Origin: JBFGFG01 sp041627475
GTDB lineage: Bacteria; Actinomycetota; Nitriliruptoria; Nitriliruptorales; Nitriliruptoraceae
Direction of reading: 5' to 3'
NCBI GenBank assembly: GCA_041627475.1
Contig: JBFKQZ010000066.1
Coordinates: 1-12,898 of the forward strand
Length of the DNA stretch: 12,898 nucleotides
A program made the position numbers and the translations under genes. The first letter of the stretch is position 1. Every line of letters starts with the position of its first letter. Shown here in pieces: positions 1 through 8,750 of this stretch. The notes under the pieces are model-generated. The model saw only the letters and a program-made list of their open reading frames with translations. It was not told where the DNA came from and searched no databases.

Positions 1-2
1 CC

Positions 3-587
3 GTCGTCCTCGTCGGGCACTCGCTGGGCGGCGTGACGGCGGCTGCGGTCGCACAGCGCCGCGCGGGCCGGGTCACGCAGCTCGTGCTCGAGGACCCTGC
101 CCTGGCACTCGCGCGCCCCGCCGGTGCGCCGCCGGCTGGGCCGCTGCTCGACCTGTTCCGCCTCATCCGTCGCGCGGCGCCCTCGCTGCAGGCGTCCGGC
201 ACGACCGAGGCACAGCTGGCGGCGCGGCTCGCGGGTGCGCCAACGCCGTTCGGCGTACCGGCCGCCGAGCGCTACGAACCCGACGCGATGCACGCCTGGG
301 CCCACGGGCAGCTCCACCTCGACGTCCGCGTGCTCGACCGAATCATCGACCCACCACCGCACAACCTCGGGCCCGCCTTCGACATCGACGCAGGGCTGGC
401 GGTGCCGACGCACGTGCTGGCCGCGGACCTCGACGCCCCGAACCGGGTGACCAGCCGCGAGGACGAGCGACGCCTGGGCGCATCGCCGCACGTCAGGTTC
501 GAGCGGGTCGCCGGTGCCGGGCACAACCTCCACGACGAGCCGGCTGGCCGCGCCCGGCTCCTGGAGGTGCTCCGGGAGGTCGTCTGA
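3..587 (+). CDS. Alpha/beta hydrolase, 3' part (5' end outside window)
   Basis: This frame is open from the window edge, so the true start lies upstream. The first visible residues are VVLVGHSLGG, the nucleophile elbow (G-x-S-x-G) of alpha/beta hydrolases, with the nucleophilic Ser codon at 21-23. The acid is probably the Asp in VLAADLDA (around 418-437), and the catalytic His is in GAGHNLH (codon 522-524), close to the C-terminus as usual. About 195 residues are present; the missing part should hold the first strands and the oxyanion loop. A GTG at 33 could be taken as a start but would cut the gene inside the nucleophile elbow, so it is rejected. The substrate cannot be inferred; esterase, lipase-like or C-C hydrolase activities all occur in this fold. 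Family assignment is firm, function open. Confidence 0.85.
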   Translation, partial: VVLVGHSLGGVTAAAVAQRRAGRVTQLVLEDPALALARPAGAPPAGPLLDLFRLIRRAAPSLQASGTTEAQLAARLAGAPTPFGVPAAERYEPDAMHAWAHGQLHLDVRVLDRIIDPPPHNLGPAFDIDAGLAVPTHVLAADLDAPNRVTSREDERRLGASPHVRFERVAGAGHNLHDEPAGRARLLEVLREVV

Positions 588-609
588 GAGGCAGGAGTCC
601 GGGAGGTCG
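571..609 (+). repeat. 12-bp direct repeat around the hydrolase stop codon
   Basis: The sequence TCCGGGAGGTCG occurs at 571-582, inside the last hydrolase codons, and again at 598-609, after the stop codon, with a 27-bp period. It may be a small local duplication. The second copy creates a GGGAGG that could be mistaken for a ribosome binding site of GTG 610. Confidence 0.5.
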
Positions 610-648
610 GTGGCGAAACCCGTACACACCAGGCCTCCGGAGCACCAC

Positions 649-1383
649 ATGCGTCGCACGACCACCCTCGCCCTGACCGCTGCCCTCGCACTCGGCAGCG
701 TCGCCGCGCTCGATGGCGAGACGCCGACGCCCGGCCTCGCCACCGAGCGGGTCTACGCCCACTGCGGCGACACCCAGAAGGTCAGCAACGTCGAGGGCGG
801 CACGCCCTTCGGCAGCGACACGACCGAGCCGGCTGCCTCCTTCAGTGCCGGCGGCGGGTGCGGCACGGCCGACGTGGTGCTCTCCCCGGTCGAGAACGAG
901 GCGGGGGAGTACCTCGAGTTCACCGCGGCCCACACCGGCAACCTCGACAGCCTGACGCTCGAGCTCCACATGATCGACGCCGGCATCGTCCGCGTCAGCG
1001 AGACGGCACCGACCGGTGACGTGCCCAACCCGGGCGACCCCGTGCCGGGCATCGCCTTCAGCGAGATCTACGCCGACACCCAGGTGTTCATCACCGCAGC
1101 CGACGGGGAGACCATCAGGGGCTTCACGGGCGAGGCCCGGTTCCCGTCCGAGCGGTCGGCCACCGGCATCAGCACCCGGCTGCGCATGACCGTCACCGGC
1201 ATCGGGCTGCTCGGCGACGACCACACCGGCGAGCACACCATCACCGTCCGCGTCAAGACGGCCGACTACTACAACGGTGACTCCGGCGGTTGGGTCCTGG
1301 ACGCGACCGAGGTGCCGACGGGCATCACGTTCAACCCGGCGGTCGAGGACTGGGCGCCCTACCAGGTCGAGAGCTTCAGCTGA
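649..1383 (+). CDS. Secreted protein of unknown function
   Basis: Predicted protein of 244 residues. The ATG at 649 gives a classical Sec signal peptide (MRRTTT, then LALTAALALGSVAA), with cleavage likely around residue 20-22. The frame stays open upstream to 514 and an in-frame GTG sits at 610, only 3 nt after a GGGAGG; ATG 649 is preferred because it places the charged n-region directly before the hydrophobic core. The mature part is rich in Gly, Thr, Asp and Glu, has alternating beta-strand-like stretches, and carries two cysteines (about C39 and C71) that could form a disulfide. No membrane anchor, lipobox or sortase motif is seen, so it is probably released or loosely wall-associated. 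I do not recognise the family. It lies 61 bp after the hydrolase gene on the same strand and converges on galE. Confidence 0.75.
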   Translation: MRRTTTLALTAALALGSVAALDGETPTPGLATERVYAHCGDTQKVSNVEGGTPFGSDTTEPAASFSAGGGCGTADVVLSPVENEAGEYLEFTAAHTGNLDSLTLELHMIDAGIVRVSETAPTGDVPNPGDPVPGIAFSEIYADTQVFITAADGETIRGFTGEARFPSERSATGISTRLRMTVTGIGLLGDDHTGEHTITVRVKTADYYNGDSGGWVLDATEVPTGITFNPAVEDWAPYQVESFS

Positions 1384-1392
1384 CGACCGGCT

Positions 1393-1408
1393 GGACGCCG
1401 CGGCGTCC
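1393..1408. terminator. Perfect palindrome between convergent stops, possible two-way terminator
   Basis: GGACGCCGCGGCGTCC is a perfect 16-bp palindrome filling most of the 27-bp gap between the stop of the secreted-protein gene (1381-1383) and the stop of galE (1411-1413). It is equally stable in both RNA strands. No U-run follows, so if it terminates it does so as the U-tract-free hairpin type proposed for actinobacteria; that role is inferred. Confidence 0.5.
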
Positions 1409-1410
1409 CG

Positions 1411-2382
1411 TCAGGCGTCCGGGTCGCCGGTCGCCAGCCAGGCCTCCCAGGCGCTGGCGACCATCTCGCGCAGGTCGCGCTCGCCCTTCCAGCCGAGCGC
1501 GGCGGCGATCCGGTCGGCGCTGCCGACGATCCGTGGCGGGTCACCGGGACGTCGTGCGACGACCTCCGGCTCGAGGTCGATCCCGGTCACGTCACGGATG
1601 GTGTCGACGACCTCGCGGACGCTCGACCCGGACGCCGTCGAGACGTTGAGGACCGCCGGCAGGGTCCCGTCCTCGAGCGCGGCGGCCGCGGCGACGTGGG
1701 CGTCGGCGAGGTCGCTGACGTGGATGAAGTCGCGCACGCAGGTGCCGTCGGGTGTCGGGTAGTCACCGCCGAAGATCAGCGGTGCCTCGTTACGGGTGAT
1801 CCGGCGGAAGACCATCGGGATGAGGTTGAACACGCCGGTGTCGCCCAGGTCTGGCGCGCCCGCCCCGGCGACGTTGAAGTAGCGCAGCGACGTGTGGCGC
1901 AGGCCGTGGGCGGCCGCCGTCTCGCGCAGCAGCCACTCGCCCGCCAGCTTGGTCGTCCCGTACGGCGACAGCGGACGGGGCGGCTGCTCCTCGGTGACCA
2001 GCGCCACGTCCGGCTCGCCGTAGCAGGCGGCGCTGGACGACAGCACGACCGCCTCCACACCCGCGTCGACCGTCGCGGCGAGCAGCGAGCGGAAGCCCTC
2101 GACGTTCTGCTCCCAGTAGTGCAGCGGCCGTTCCACCGACTCACCGACGGCCTTCTTGGCCGCGAGGTGGATCACGCCGGTGCACGCGTGGTCGCGCAGC
2201 GCCGTCGTCACGGCCACGGTGTCCAGCACGTTGGCCTCGACCAGCGGGACGTCGTTCGGCACCTTCGCGGCGACGCCCGTGGAGAGGTCGTCGAGCACCA
2301 CGACGTCACGTCCGGACGCGCGCAGCGCCCGGACCACGTGTGCGCCGATGTAGCCGGCGCCGCCGGTCAGCAGCCAGGTCAT
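1411..2382 (-). CDS. galE: UDP-glucose 4-epimerase
   Basis: Interconverts UDP-glucose and UDP-galactose in the cytoplasm (Leloir pathway; also supplies UDP-galactose for surface glycans). The 323-residue protein is an extended short-chain dehydrogenase. It has the NAD-binding TGGAGYIG at residues 6-13, HLAAKKAVGES at 72-82, SSSAACYG at 115-122 with the catalytic Ser (probably 117), and YGTTK at 141-145 with the catalytic Tyr and Lys. Length is close to the 330-340 residues usual for GalE. The frame remains open far upstream through the antisense of pfkA, but ATG 2382 (MTWLLTGGAGYIG) is the only start that fits the family. There is no Shine-Dalgarno before it; a TAGCCT box ends 8 nt upstream, suggesting a leaderless mRNA. 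The gene stands alone, divergent from pfkA. Specificity could include other UDP-hexoses. Confidence 0.93.
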   Translation of the reverse strand: MTWLLTGGAGYIGAHVVRALRASGRDVVVLDDLSTGVAAKVPNDVPLVEANVLDTVAVTTALRDHACTGVIHLAAKKAVGESVERPLHYWEQNVEGFRSLLAATVDAGVEAVVLSSSAACYGEPDVALVTEEQPPRPLSPYGTTKLAGEWLLRETAAAHGLRHTSLRYFNVAGAGAPDLGDTGVFNLIPMVFRRITRNEAPLIFGGDYPTPDGTCVRDFIHVSDLADAHVAAAAALEDGTLPAVLNVSTASGSSVREVVDTIRDVTGIDLEPEVVARRPGDPPRIVGSADRIAAALGWKGERDLREMVASAWEAWLATGDPDA

Positions 2383-2390
2383 GGGGCGCG

Positions 2391-2396
2391 AGGCTA
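2391..2396 (-). promoter_or_regulatory. Predicted -10 box for galE (leaderless)
   Basis: Read on the minus strand the hexamer is TAGCCT, matching the TAnnnT form of actinobacterial sigma-A -10 elements. Eight nucleotides separate it from ATG 2382, so transcription would begin at or next to the start codon. No TTGACA-like -35 box is visible at normal spacing. Confidence 0.5.
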
Positions 2397-2453
2397 CTGG
2401 GGATCGGCAGGCGCCCCTGCCGTCGGCCGGCGTCGGGCAGCGCCGTCGGGCAC

Positions 2454-2459
2454 TACCGT
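2454..2459 (+). promoter_or_regulatory. Predicted -10 box for the pfkA operon
   Basis: TACCGT within CACTACCGTCGC fits TAnnnT. Transcription would start near 2466, giving a leader of about 33 nt that contains the GGAG ribosome binding site at 2491-2494, 5 nt before GTG 2500. No clear -35 box is seen. The 117-bp galE/pfkA gap therefore holds two divergent promoters. Confidence 0.45.
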
Positions 2460-2499
2460 CGCGCTGCAAATCCCTCCCGACGACGATCCCGGAGCTCCC

Positions 2500-3534
2500 G
2501 TGGTCACCCGACTTGGCGTCCTCACCGGTGGCGGTGACTGCCCCGGCCTCAATGCCGCGATCCGCGCGATCGTGCGCCGCGCCGACCAGCACAACATCCA
2601 GACGTTCGGTTTCGAGAACGGTTGGCAGGGCGTGCTGGCGGCCGAGGTGCACCAGCTGACGATCGCCTCGACGCGCGGTCTCCTGCACCGTGGCGGCACG
2701 ATGCTCGGGACGTCGCGAGTCGACCCGTACCGCGAGGACCGTGGGGTCGAGCGCATCCAGGAGGCGATGGAGATCCACCGGCTCGACGGGCTGGTCGTCA
2801 TCGGTGGCGAGGGGACGCTCTCGGCGACCAACCGTCTGCACCGCGACGAGGGCCTGCCGGTCATCGGCATCCCCAAGACGATCGACAACGACGTCGACGT
2901 CACCGAGTACACCATCGGCTTCCTCACGGCGGTCGACACCGCCACCGAGGCCGTGGACCGGCTGCACTCGACCGCCGAGTCGCACAACCGCGTGATGGTC
3001 CTCGAGGTGATGGGTCGTCACGCCGGCTGGATCGCCACCTACGCCGGCATGGCCGGTGGCGCGGACGCAATCCTCATCCCTGAGGTGCCCTTCGACATCG
3101 ACGCGGTCTGTCGGCACCTGAAGCACCGGGCCGGCTCCGGCCGCGACTTCTCGATCGTCGTCGTGGCCGAGGGGGCCGTGCCGGTGGAGGGCACGCTGGA
3201 CCTGCACGAGCACCCGACCGACGAGTTCGGGCGCCCACGCCTGGGCGGCATCGGGCACACGATCGCCAACGAGATCGAGGGGCGCACCGGGTTCCAGGCC
3301 CGCGTCACCCAGCTCGGCCACGTGCAGCGAGGTGGCACACCCAACCCGTTCGACCGACAGCTGGCGACGCGCATGGGCGTCAAGGCCGTCGACACGGCCG
3401 AGGCAGGACACTGGGGACAGATGACGGCCTACCGGGACTTCCGGGTCCAGCCGGTGCCGCTCGAGGACGCCGTCGACCGGCTCAAGACGGTCCCCGAGGC
3501 CCTGTACCGGGTCGCCGAGGCCTTCTTCGGATGA
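2500..3534 (+). CDS. pfkA: 6-phosphofructokinase, group III type (probably ATP-using)
   Basis: Phosphorylates fructose 6-phosphate to fructose 1,6-bisphosphate, the committed step of glycolysis. The 344-residue protein has the nucleotide-site start LGVLTGGGDCPGLNA, GGEG at residues 102-105, PKTIDND at 125-131 with the catalytic-base Asp (129), MGRHAGW for fructose-6-phosphate binding, and QRGGTPNPFDRQLATRMG near the C-terminus. The position equivalent to E. coli Gly104 is Gly, as in ATP enzymes (PPi enzymes have Asp), while the position equivalent to residue 124 is Lys, as in PPi enzymes and in the actinobacterial group III ATP enzymes. ATP use is thus likely but inferred. GTG 2500 is chosen because GGAG lies 5 nt upstream and MVTRLGVLTGGG matches family N-termini. 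Its TGA overlaps the next gene's ATG (ATGA, 3531-3534). Confidence 0.93.
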   Translation: MVTRLGVLTGGGDCPGLNAAIRAIVRRADQHNIQTFGFENGWQGVLAAEVHQLTIASTRGLLHRGGTMLGTSRVDPYREDRGVERIQEAMEIHRLDGLVVIGGEGTLSATNRLHRDEGLPVIGIPKTIDNDVDVTEYTIGFLTAVDTATEAVDRLHSTAESHNRVMVLEVMGRHAGWIATYAGMAGGADAILIPEVPFDIDAVCRHLKHRAGSGRDFSIVVVAEGAVPVEGTLDLHEHPTDEFGRPRLGGIGHTIANEIEGRTGFQARVTQLGHVQRGGTPNPFDRQLATRMGVKAVDTAEAGHWGQMTAYRDFRVQPVPLEDAVDRLKTVPEALYRVAEAFFG

Positions 3535-4331
3535 CCCCGGACCTCGACCACCTGCTGACGACGGCGGTGGCGGCAGCCTGCGCCGCGGGTGACCTGCTGC
3601 TGGCCGCCCAGGAGCGACGTCTCGACGGCGAGGCGCTCGCCGTGGACACCAAGACCACGCACACCGACCCGGTCAGCGAGGCCGACCGGGCCGCGGAGCG
3701 CGCCGTCGTCGACACGATCCTCGCTGCCCGACCCGACGACGGGATCGTCGGCGAGGAGGACCAGGACAACCGCGCCGGCACCACGGGGCTGCGGTGGGTG
3801 GTCGACCCGCTCGACGGCACCGTCAACTTCCTGCACCACATCCCGCAGTGGTGCGTGTCCGTCGGGCTCGAGGACGCCGACGGGCCCCTGGTCGGGGTCG
3901 TGCACCACCCCGACGTCGGCGAGACGTTCACGGCCGTCCGCGGCGGCGGGGCGTGGCTCGGGCCGCGGCGCCTCCACGTCACCGACCCGCCCGCCCTCGA
4001 CGAGGCCCTGCTGACCACGGGCTTCGCCTACGACCAGGAGCTCCGCCCGGGGCAGCTCGACGCCTTCGGGCGGTGGGCGCGTCGCGTCCGCTACGTGCGA
4101 CGCCTCGGCGCGGCCGCGCTGGACCTCGCGTGGGTCGCTGCGGGGCGGGGCGACGCGTACGCCGAGGCCGGCCTCAACCCGTGGGACTGGGTCGCCGGGA
4201 CGCTGCTGGTCACCGAGGCCGGCGGCACGGTCAGCCACGTCGACGTGGACTACGGCGGGGTCGTCCGTCCCACCATCGTGGCGGGCGGCCCCGGCACCCA
4301 CGACCGGGTCGTGGCGATGGTGGCGGCGTGA
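3531..4331 (+). CDS. Inositol monophosphatase family phosphatase
   Basis: Mg2+-dependent, Li+-sensitive-type sugar phosphatase fold, 266 residues. The metal ligands are all present: TDPVSEAD at 45-52, GEE at 74-76, DPLDGTVNF at 92-100 and the WDWVAG block at 218-223 followed by TEAGG. Members hydrolyse inositol 1-phosphate (for mycothiol and phosphatidylinositol in actinobacteria), fructose 1,6-bisphosphate, histidinol phosphate or PAP; sequence alone does not separate them. Direct translational coupling to pfkA (ATGA overlap, 3531-3534) makes a sugar-phosphate substrate attractive, including fructose 1,6-bisphosphate as a counter-enzyme, but inositol phosphate is the safer family default. 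The gene ends in a GTGA overlap with the next gene, so the three are probably one operon from the promoter near 2454. Confidence 0.88.
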   Translation: MTPDLDHLLTTAVAAACAAGDLLLAAQERRLDGEALAVDTKTTHTDPVSEADRAAERAVVDTILAARPDDGIVGEEDQDNRAGTTGLRWVVDPLDGTVNFLHHIPQWCVSVGLEDADGPLVGVVHHPDVGETFTAVRGGGAWLGPRRLHVTDPPALDEALLTTGFAYDQELRPGQLDAFGRWARRVRYVRRLGAAALDLAWVAAGRGDAYAEAGLNPWDWVAGTLLVTEAGGTVSHVDVDYGGVVRPTIVAGGPGTHDRVVAMVAA

Positions 4332-5074
4332 CCCTGCGGGTGCAGGGGCTCTCGGTGCGGTTCCTCGAGGGGGACGACCTCGACGACGACGTCGTGCGCG
4401 CGATGTGGCAGCTCCGGCTGGACCACCTCACGCTCACGCGGAGCGAGGAGGACGACTGGGCCCTCTTCCGCGGCTTCCTCGATCGCGACGACAGCTCCGC
4501 GTTCGTCTTCCACGACGGCGACGGTGTCCTGCAGGGCTTCTACACCATCAACATGCTGCCCTTCGACCACGACGGCACCCGCGGCCTGCTGCTGTACAGC
4601 AAGTGGTTCTACTTCCGGGAGGCCTACCGCGGTCACGCCCTGTCGACGCTCGCCCCGTGGTTGCTGCTCCCGCTCGGCCTGCGCCGCCACGGCCTGCGCT
4701 GGCTGCACTTCTGCACGACGACGTTCCCGCAGTCGTTCGTGTCGCTCGCCAGGGGGAGCGGGAACGTGCGCACGCTCGGCGACCCCGACATCTCGCCGTG
4801 GCAGCAGGCGGCCCTGACCTGGTTCGCACGCGAGTTCTTCGGTGACGACTTCGACGAGGAGCAGGGCGTCGTCCGCAACCAGAACGTCGTCGGCGACGCT
4901 GACAGCGTCGCCCGGGGCGCGGAGGCGAGGGCGCTGCGCCAGCGCTACGAGGAGCGGAACCCGGACTGGCGCGAGGGCGTCAGCCTGCCGATCGTCTTCC
5001 GCGTCGACCCGACCCTGGTCGGCACGAACGTCCGGCGCAACGCGCGGCGGCTGTGGCGCAGCGTGCGGCGCTGA
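4328..5074 (+). CDS. Conserved-looking protein of unknown function, weakly GNAT-like
   Basis: Predicted cytoplasmic protein of 248 residues starting at GTG 4328, whose GTGA overlaps the preceding stop; no separate ribosome binding site is needed if translation is coupled. The middle part has a strand pair (AFVFHD..GVLQGFYTIN) followed by LLLYSKWFYF and REAYRGHALSTLA. This resembles the strand-then-acyl-CoA-loop arrangement of GNAT acetyltransferases, although the canonical R/Q-x-x-G-x-G/A is not clean. A Trp/His/Phe-rich stretch (RWLHFCTTTFPQSF) follows, and the C-terminus is strongly basic (NVRRNARRLWRSVRR), which might bind nucleic acid or membrane. I cannot name a family with confidence. 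The reading frame is clearly real, given its third-position GC and operon position. Confidence 0.75.
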   Translation: MTLRVQGLSVRFLEGDDLDDDVVRAMWQLRLDHLTLTRSEEDDWALFRGFLDRDDSSAFVFHDGDGVLQGFYTINMLPFDHDGTRGLLLYSKWFYFREAYRGHALSTLAPWLLLPLGLRRHGLRWLHFCTTTFPQSFVSLARGSGNVRTLGDPDISPWQQAALTWFAREFFGDDFDEEQGVVRNQNVVGDADSVARGAEARALRQRYEERNPDWREGVSLPIVFRVDPTLVGTNVRRNARRLWRSVRR

Positions 5075-5085
5075 TCAGCTGATCA
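5072..5085. terminator. 14-bp palindrome spanning both convergent stop codons
   Basis: TGATCAGCTGATCA is a perfect palindrome. Its first three bases are the TGA of the plus-strand gene (5072-5074), and 5075-5077 read on the minus strand are the TGA of the opposing gene. The genes abut with zero spacing, so this may act as a shared end signal or simply reflect stop-codon symmetry. The stem is less GC-rich than the one at 1393-1408. Confidence 0.35.
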
Positions 5086-5698
5086 CGGGCAGGCGGCTGT
5101 CGTCGGACGGTCGCCGGCCGGTCGCAGCCAGCACGAAGGCGAGGTCGTCCTCGTGGCCCGGGGCACGGTCGCCGGGCAGCAGGTTGTCCAGCACCGTCGA
5201 CGTGATCGCCAGCGCCTCCGGCGTGACGACCTCCTCGAGACCGAGGGCGTGTCGCAGGTCGAGCCCGTGCACGGCGACCTCGACGACCCGGGTCGGGAGG
5301 TAGTGGTCCAGGCGGAGGACGCCGAAGGGCGTCGGGACGCCGCGGTCCGGTGGTGCGGCGTGGACCACCTGCAGCGCGCGCTCGTGGACCTCCTTCCACA
5401 CGCGGGCCACGGCGCGGTTGTTCACGTCGGCGGCGAACTGCCGTGCCCGCTCGGTGATGGACGCCGAGTCGGCGACGACCGCGATCGTCGTCCAGTACGA
5501 CAGCCAGCCGATCGAGGGCGGCTCGGTCGGGAACTCCTCGGCGAGGTACGCCCGCAGACGGTCCACGCCGCGCACGAGATGCGCCAGCAGCAGCTCGAGC
5601 GACCAGGCGTCGCAGCGGGTCGGCCGGGCGAGGTCGGCCGGGCCGACCGCCTCGATGACCGCGTCGAGGGCATCCAGCTCCATCACCAGTGCACGCAC
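5075..5698 (-). CDS. Maleylpyruvate isomerase-family (DinB-like, putative mycothiol-dependent) protein
   Basis: About 207 residues. The N-terminus (MELDALDAVIEAV, then RPTRCDAWSLELLLAHL) matches the start of mycothiol-dependent maleylpyruvate isomerase-like proteins: an acidic helix, R-x-T-x-C-x-x-W, then a helix with the metal-ligand His in LLAHLVRG. The later HYLPTRVVEVAVHGLDLRHALG supplies the further His/Glu ligands (R-x-x-E-x-x-x-H-x-x-D). These form a DinB-type four-helix bundle that binds a divalent metal and a thiol cofactor; actual reactions are mostly unknown, so the name should stay general. The start is uncertain: GTG 5698 (VRALVMELD) has a weak GAGCGG upstream, while GTG 5686 and ATG 5683 are alternatives. 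The gene is divergent from the zinc-ribbon gene and abuts the previous one tail to tail. Confidence 0.8.
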   Translation of the reverse strand: MRALVMELDALDAVIEAVGPADLARPTRCDAWSLELLLAHLVRGVDRLRAYLAEEFPTEPPSIGWLSYWTTIAVVADSASITERARQFAADVNNRAVARVWKEVHERALQVVHAAPPDRGVPTPFGVLRLDHYLPTRVVEVAVHGLDLRHALGLEEVVTPEALAITSTVLDNLLPGDRAPGHEDDLAFVLAATGRRPSDDSRLPVIS

Positions 5699-5776
5699 CG
5701 ACCGCTCGTGGTCGATCGGGCACGAGCGCGTGGGCAGGTCAAGCAACCGGCTGCTCCCGCTCGAACGTCGTCGGCC

Positions 5777-5782
5777 ACCGTA
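5777..5782 (-). promoter_or_regulatory. Possible -10 box for the maleylpyruvate isomerase-like gene
   Basis: Read on the minus strand the hexamer is TACGGT, a TAnnnT match. It would give an untranslated leader of about 70 nt to GTG 5698. It lies only 23 bp from the divergent -10 box at 5806-5811, so a back-to-back promoter pair is plausible. Support is the hexamer only. Confidence 0.3.
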
Positions 5783-5805
5783 ACCGGACGGCGCGGTCCG
5801 GTCAC

Positions 5806-5811
5806 TACTCT
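5806..5811 (+). promoter_or_regulatory. Predicted -10 box for the zinc-ribbon gene
   Basis: TACTCT within TCACTACTCTCC fits TAnnnT. Transcription would begin around 5818, leaving a very short leader that starts almost at the strong Shine-Dalgarno GGAGG (5821-5825), which is 5 nt before GTG 5831. Confidence 0.45.
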
Positions 5812-5830
5812 CCAGCGACCGGAGGTGCCC

Positions 5831-6850
5831 GTGAACTGCCCGAACTGCAACGATCCCGTCGCCGACGGCGCACGGTTCTGCCCCTCGTGCGGCGGCGCGG
5901 TCACCGCCGACCCCGACGGGACGGCGGTCCTCGGGACCGCCGACGGCACTGCGGTCCTGTCGCCGGTGACCGGGCAGGGGCCGGGGTCCGGGGCTGCGTC
6001 CGGACCGGGGACGGTCGAGGCCGCGTCCGAGCTCCAGTCCTGTCCCTCCTGCGGTGCGGACAACGCGGCCGGGCGTGTGCTGTGTGCCCGCTGCGGCGCT
6101 GACCTCGCGACCGGCGCGCGTCCGGGTGCGACACCGGTCGTGCACCACCCCGGTCCTGCCGAGGACGTCGCCGGCGAGGTCCGCAGCCCCCGACGCACGA
6201 GTCGGACGGCGCTCGTCGTGGCCGTGATCATCGCGGTCGGCGGCGCGGTCGGGCTGGTGCTCGGCCTGCTGCTCGCCGACAGCGGCAGCTCGGGCGAGGC
6301 CGCGGCACCGGTCTTCGACCCCGGGGTCTACACCGGGGAGCCCGAGGACCTGCAGGTCACCGGCGTGGGTGCGTCCTCCGAGCGACCCGCAGCTGGCGAG
6401 GTGTCGTACGGGGCCGGCAACCTCGTTGACCAGGACGTCACGACAGCCTGGAGCCACGACCCCGAGGTCGAGGCCGCCGCGGACGTGGACCTCGCGCTCG
6501 CGCTGGCCGACCCGGCGTGGGTGACGGCCCTGACGTTCGCGAACGGCGCCCAGGCGGACGACCTCGCCTTCACGGCCGACGGCCGCGTCCTGCGGCTGCG
6601 ACTGCTCGTGCGTGGTGACGCCGCCGCCGAGCTCCAGCTGCTGGACCAGCCCGGGCTCCAACGGGTCGAGCTGCCCACGCCGGTGCTCGTCGACACGATC
6701 CGCCTGGTCGTGCTCGAGGCAGTGCCCGGCGACACCTACGACGAGATCTCGCTGTCGGAGATCGTCGTCACCGGGTACCCGGCGCAGGGCGCCGACCTCG
6801 CCCGGATGCTCGACACCGGCGACGCCGCCACCGACGACGCGGACGGGTGA
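5831..6850 (+). CDS. Double zinc-ribbon membrane protein with discoidin-like outer domain
   Basis: Protein of 339 residues in clear segments. Zinc ribbon 1 is CPNC at 3-6 with CPSC at 17-20. A Gly/Thr/Pro linker contains a repeated TAVL (TAVLGTADGTAVL). Zinc ribbon 2 is CPSC at 71-74 with CARC at 85-88. One transmembrane helix lies at about 127-149 (ALVVAVIIAVGGAVGLVLGLLLA). The outer domain (about 170-325) has the beta-sandwich style of F5/8-type C/discoidin or NADase-type glycan-binding modules: SERPAAGEVSYGAGNLVDQDVTTAW is the characteristic entry, and IRLVVLEAVPGDTYDEISLSEIVVTG the closing strands. The ribbons should be cytoplasmic and the sandwich outside, binding glycan or wall material. 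The GTG start has GGAGG at ideal spacing. It converges with 3-bp spacing on a PASTA kinase gene; the Thr-rich linker could be a substrate, which is speculation. Confidence 0.85.
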   Translation: MNCPNCNDPVADGARFCPSCGGAVTADPDGTAVLGTADGTAVLSPVTGQGPGSGAASGPGTVEAASELQSCPSCGADNAAGRVLCARCGADLATGARPGATPVVHHPGPAEDVAGEVRSPRRTSRTALVVAVIIAVGGAVGLVLGLLLADSGSSGEAAAPVFDPGVYTGEPEDLQVTGVGASSERPAAGEVSYGAGNLVDQDVTTAWSHDPEVEAAADVDLALALADPAWVTALTFANGAQADDLAFTADGRVLRLRLLVRGDAAAELQLLDQPGLQRVELPTPVLVDTIRLVVLEAVPGDTYDEISLSEIVVTGYPAQGADLARMLDTGDAATDDADG

Positions 6851-6853
6851 CCG

Positions 6854-6855
<2 letters not shown>
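6842..6855. terminator. Small hairpin with GUGA loop at convergent gene ends
   Basis: GACGG and CCGTC arms (6842-6846, 6851-6855) enclose GTGA, a GNRA-type tetraloop in RNA; the loop contains the TGA stop of the zinc-ribbon gene (6848-6850). The kinase gene ends at 6854, only 3 bp away. Five base pairs is weak for a terminator, so a role is only possible. Confidence 0.3.
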
Positions 6856-8722
<1,867 letters not shown>

Positions 8723-8729
8723 GGTCGCG

Positions 8730-8735
8730 AGCGTA
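8730..8735 (-). promoter_or_regulatory. Predicted -10 box for the PASTA kinase (leaderless)
   Basis: Read on the minus strand: TACGCT within TCCTACGCTCGCG, a TAnnnT match, ending 7 nt before GTG 8722. It lies in the 28-bp gap after the lipoprotein gene, so the kinase may be transcribed both from here and by read-through. A TTGACC on the same strand (8749-8754) is only 13 bp away, too close for a standard -35 element. Confidence 0.45.
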
Positions 8736-8750
8736 GGACCTGGGTCGTGG

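Noticed and set aside
1411..3411. One 666-residue minus-strand frame covering galE and the antisense of pfkA
   Set aside because: Only the part after ATG 2382 matches GalE. The upstream portion is Arg/His/Val-rich antisense of pfkA, kept open by high GC.
1696..3534. A 612-residue plus-strand frame running through the antisense of galE into pfkA
   Set aside because: Family alignment starts at GTG 2500 with GGAG before it; the earlier part is low-complexity antisense translation.
5075..6661. A 528-residue frame extending the maleylpyruvate isomerase-like protein upstream
   Set aside because: The extension is antisense to the zinc-ribbon gene and its promoter region; the family N-terminus lies at about 5683-5698.
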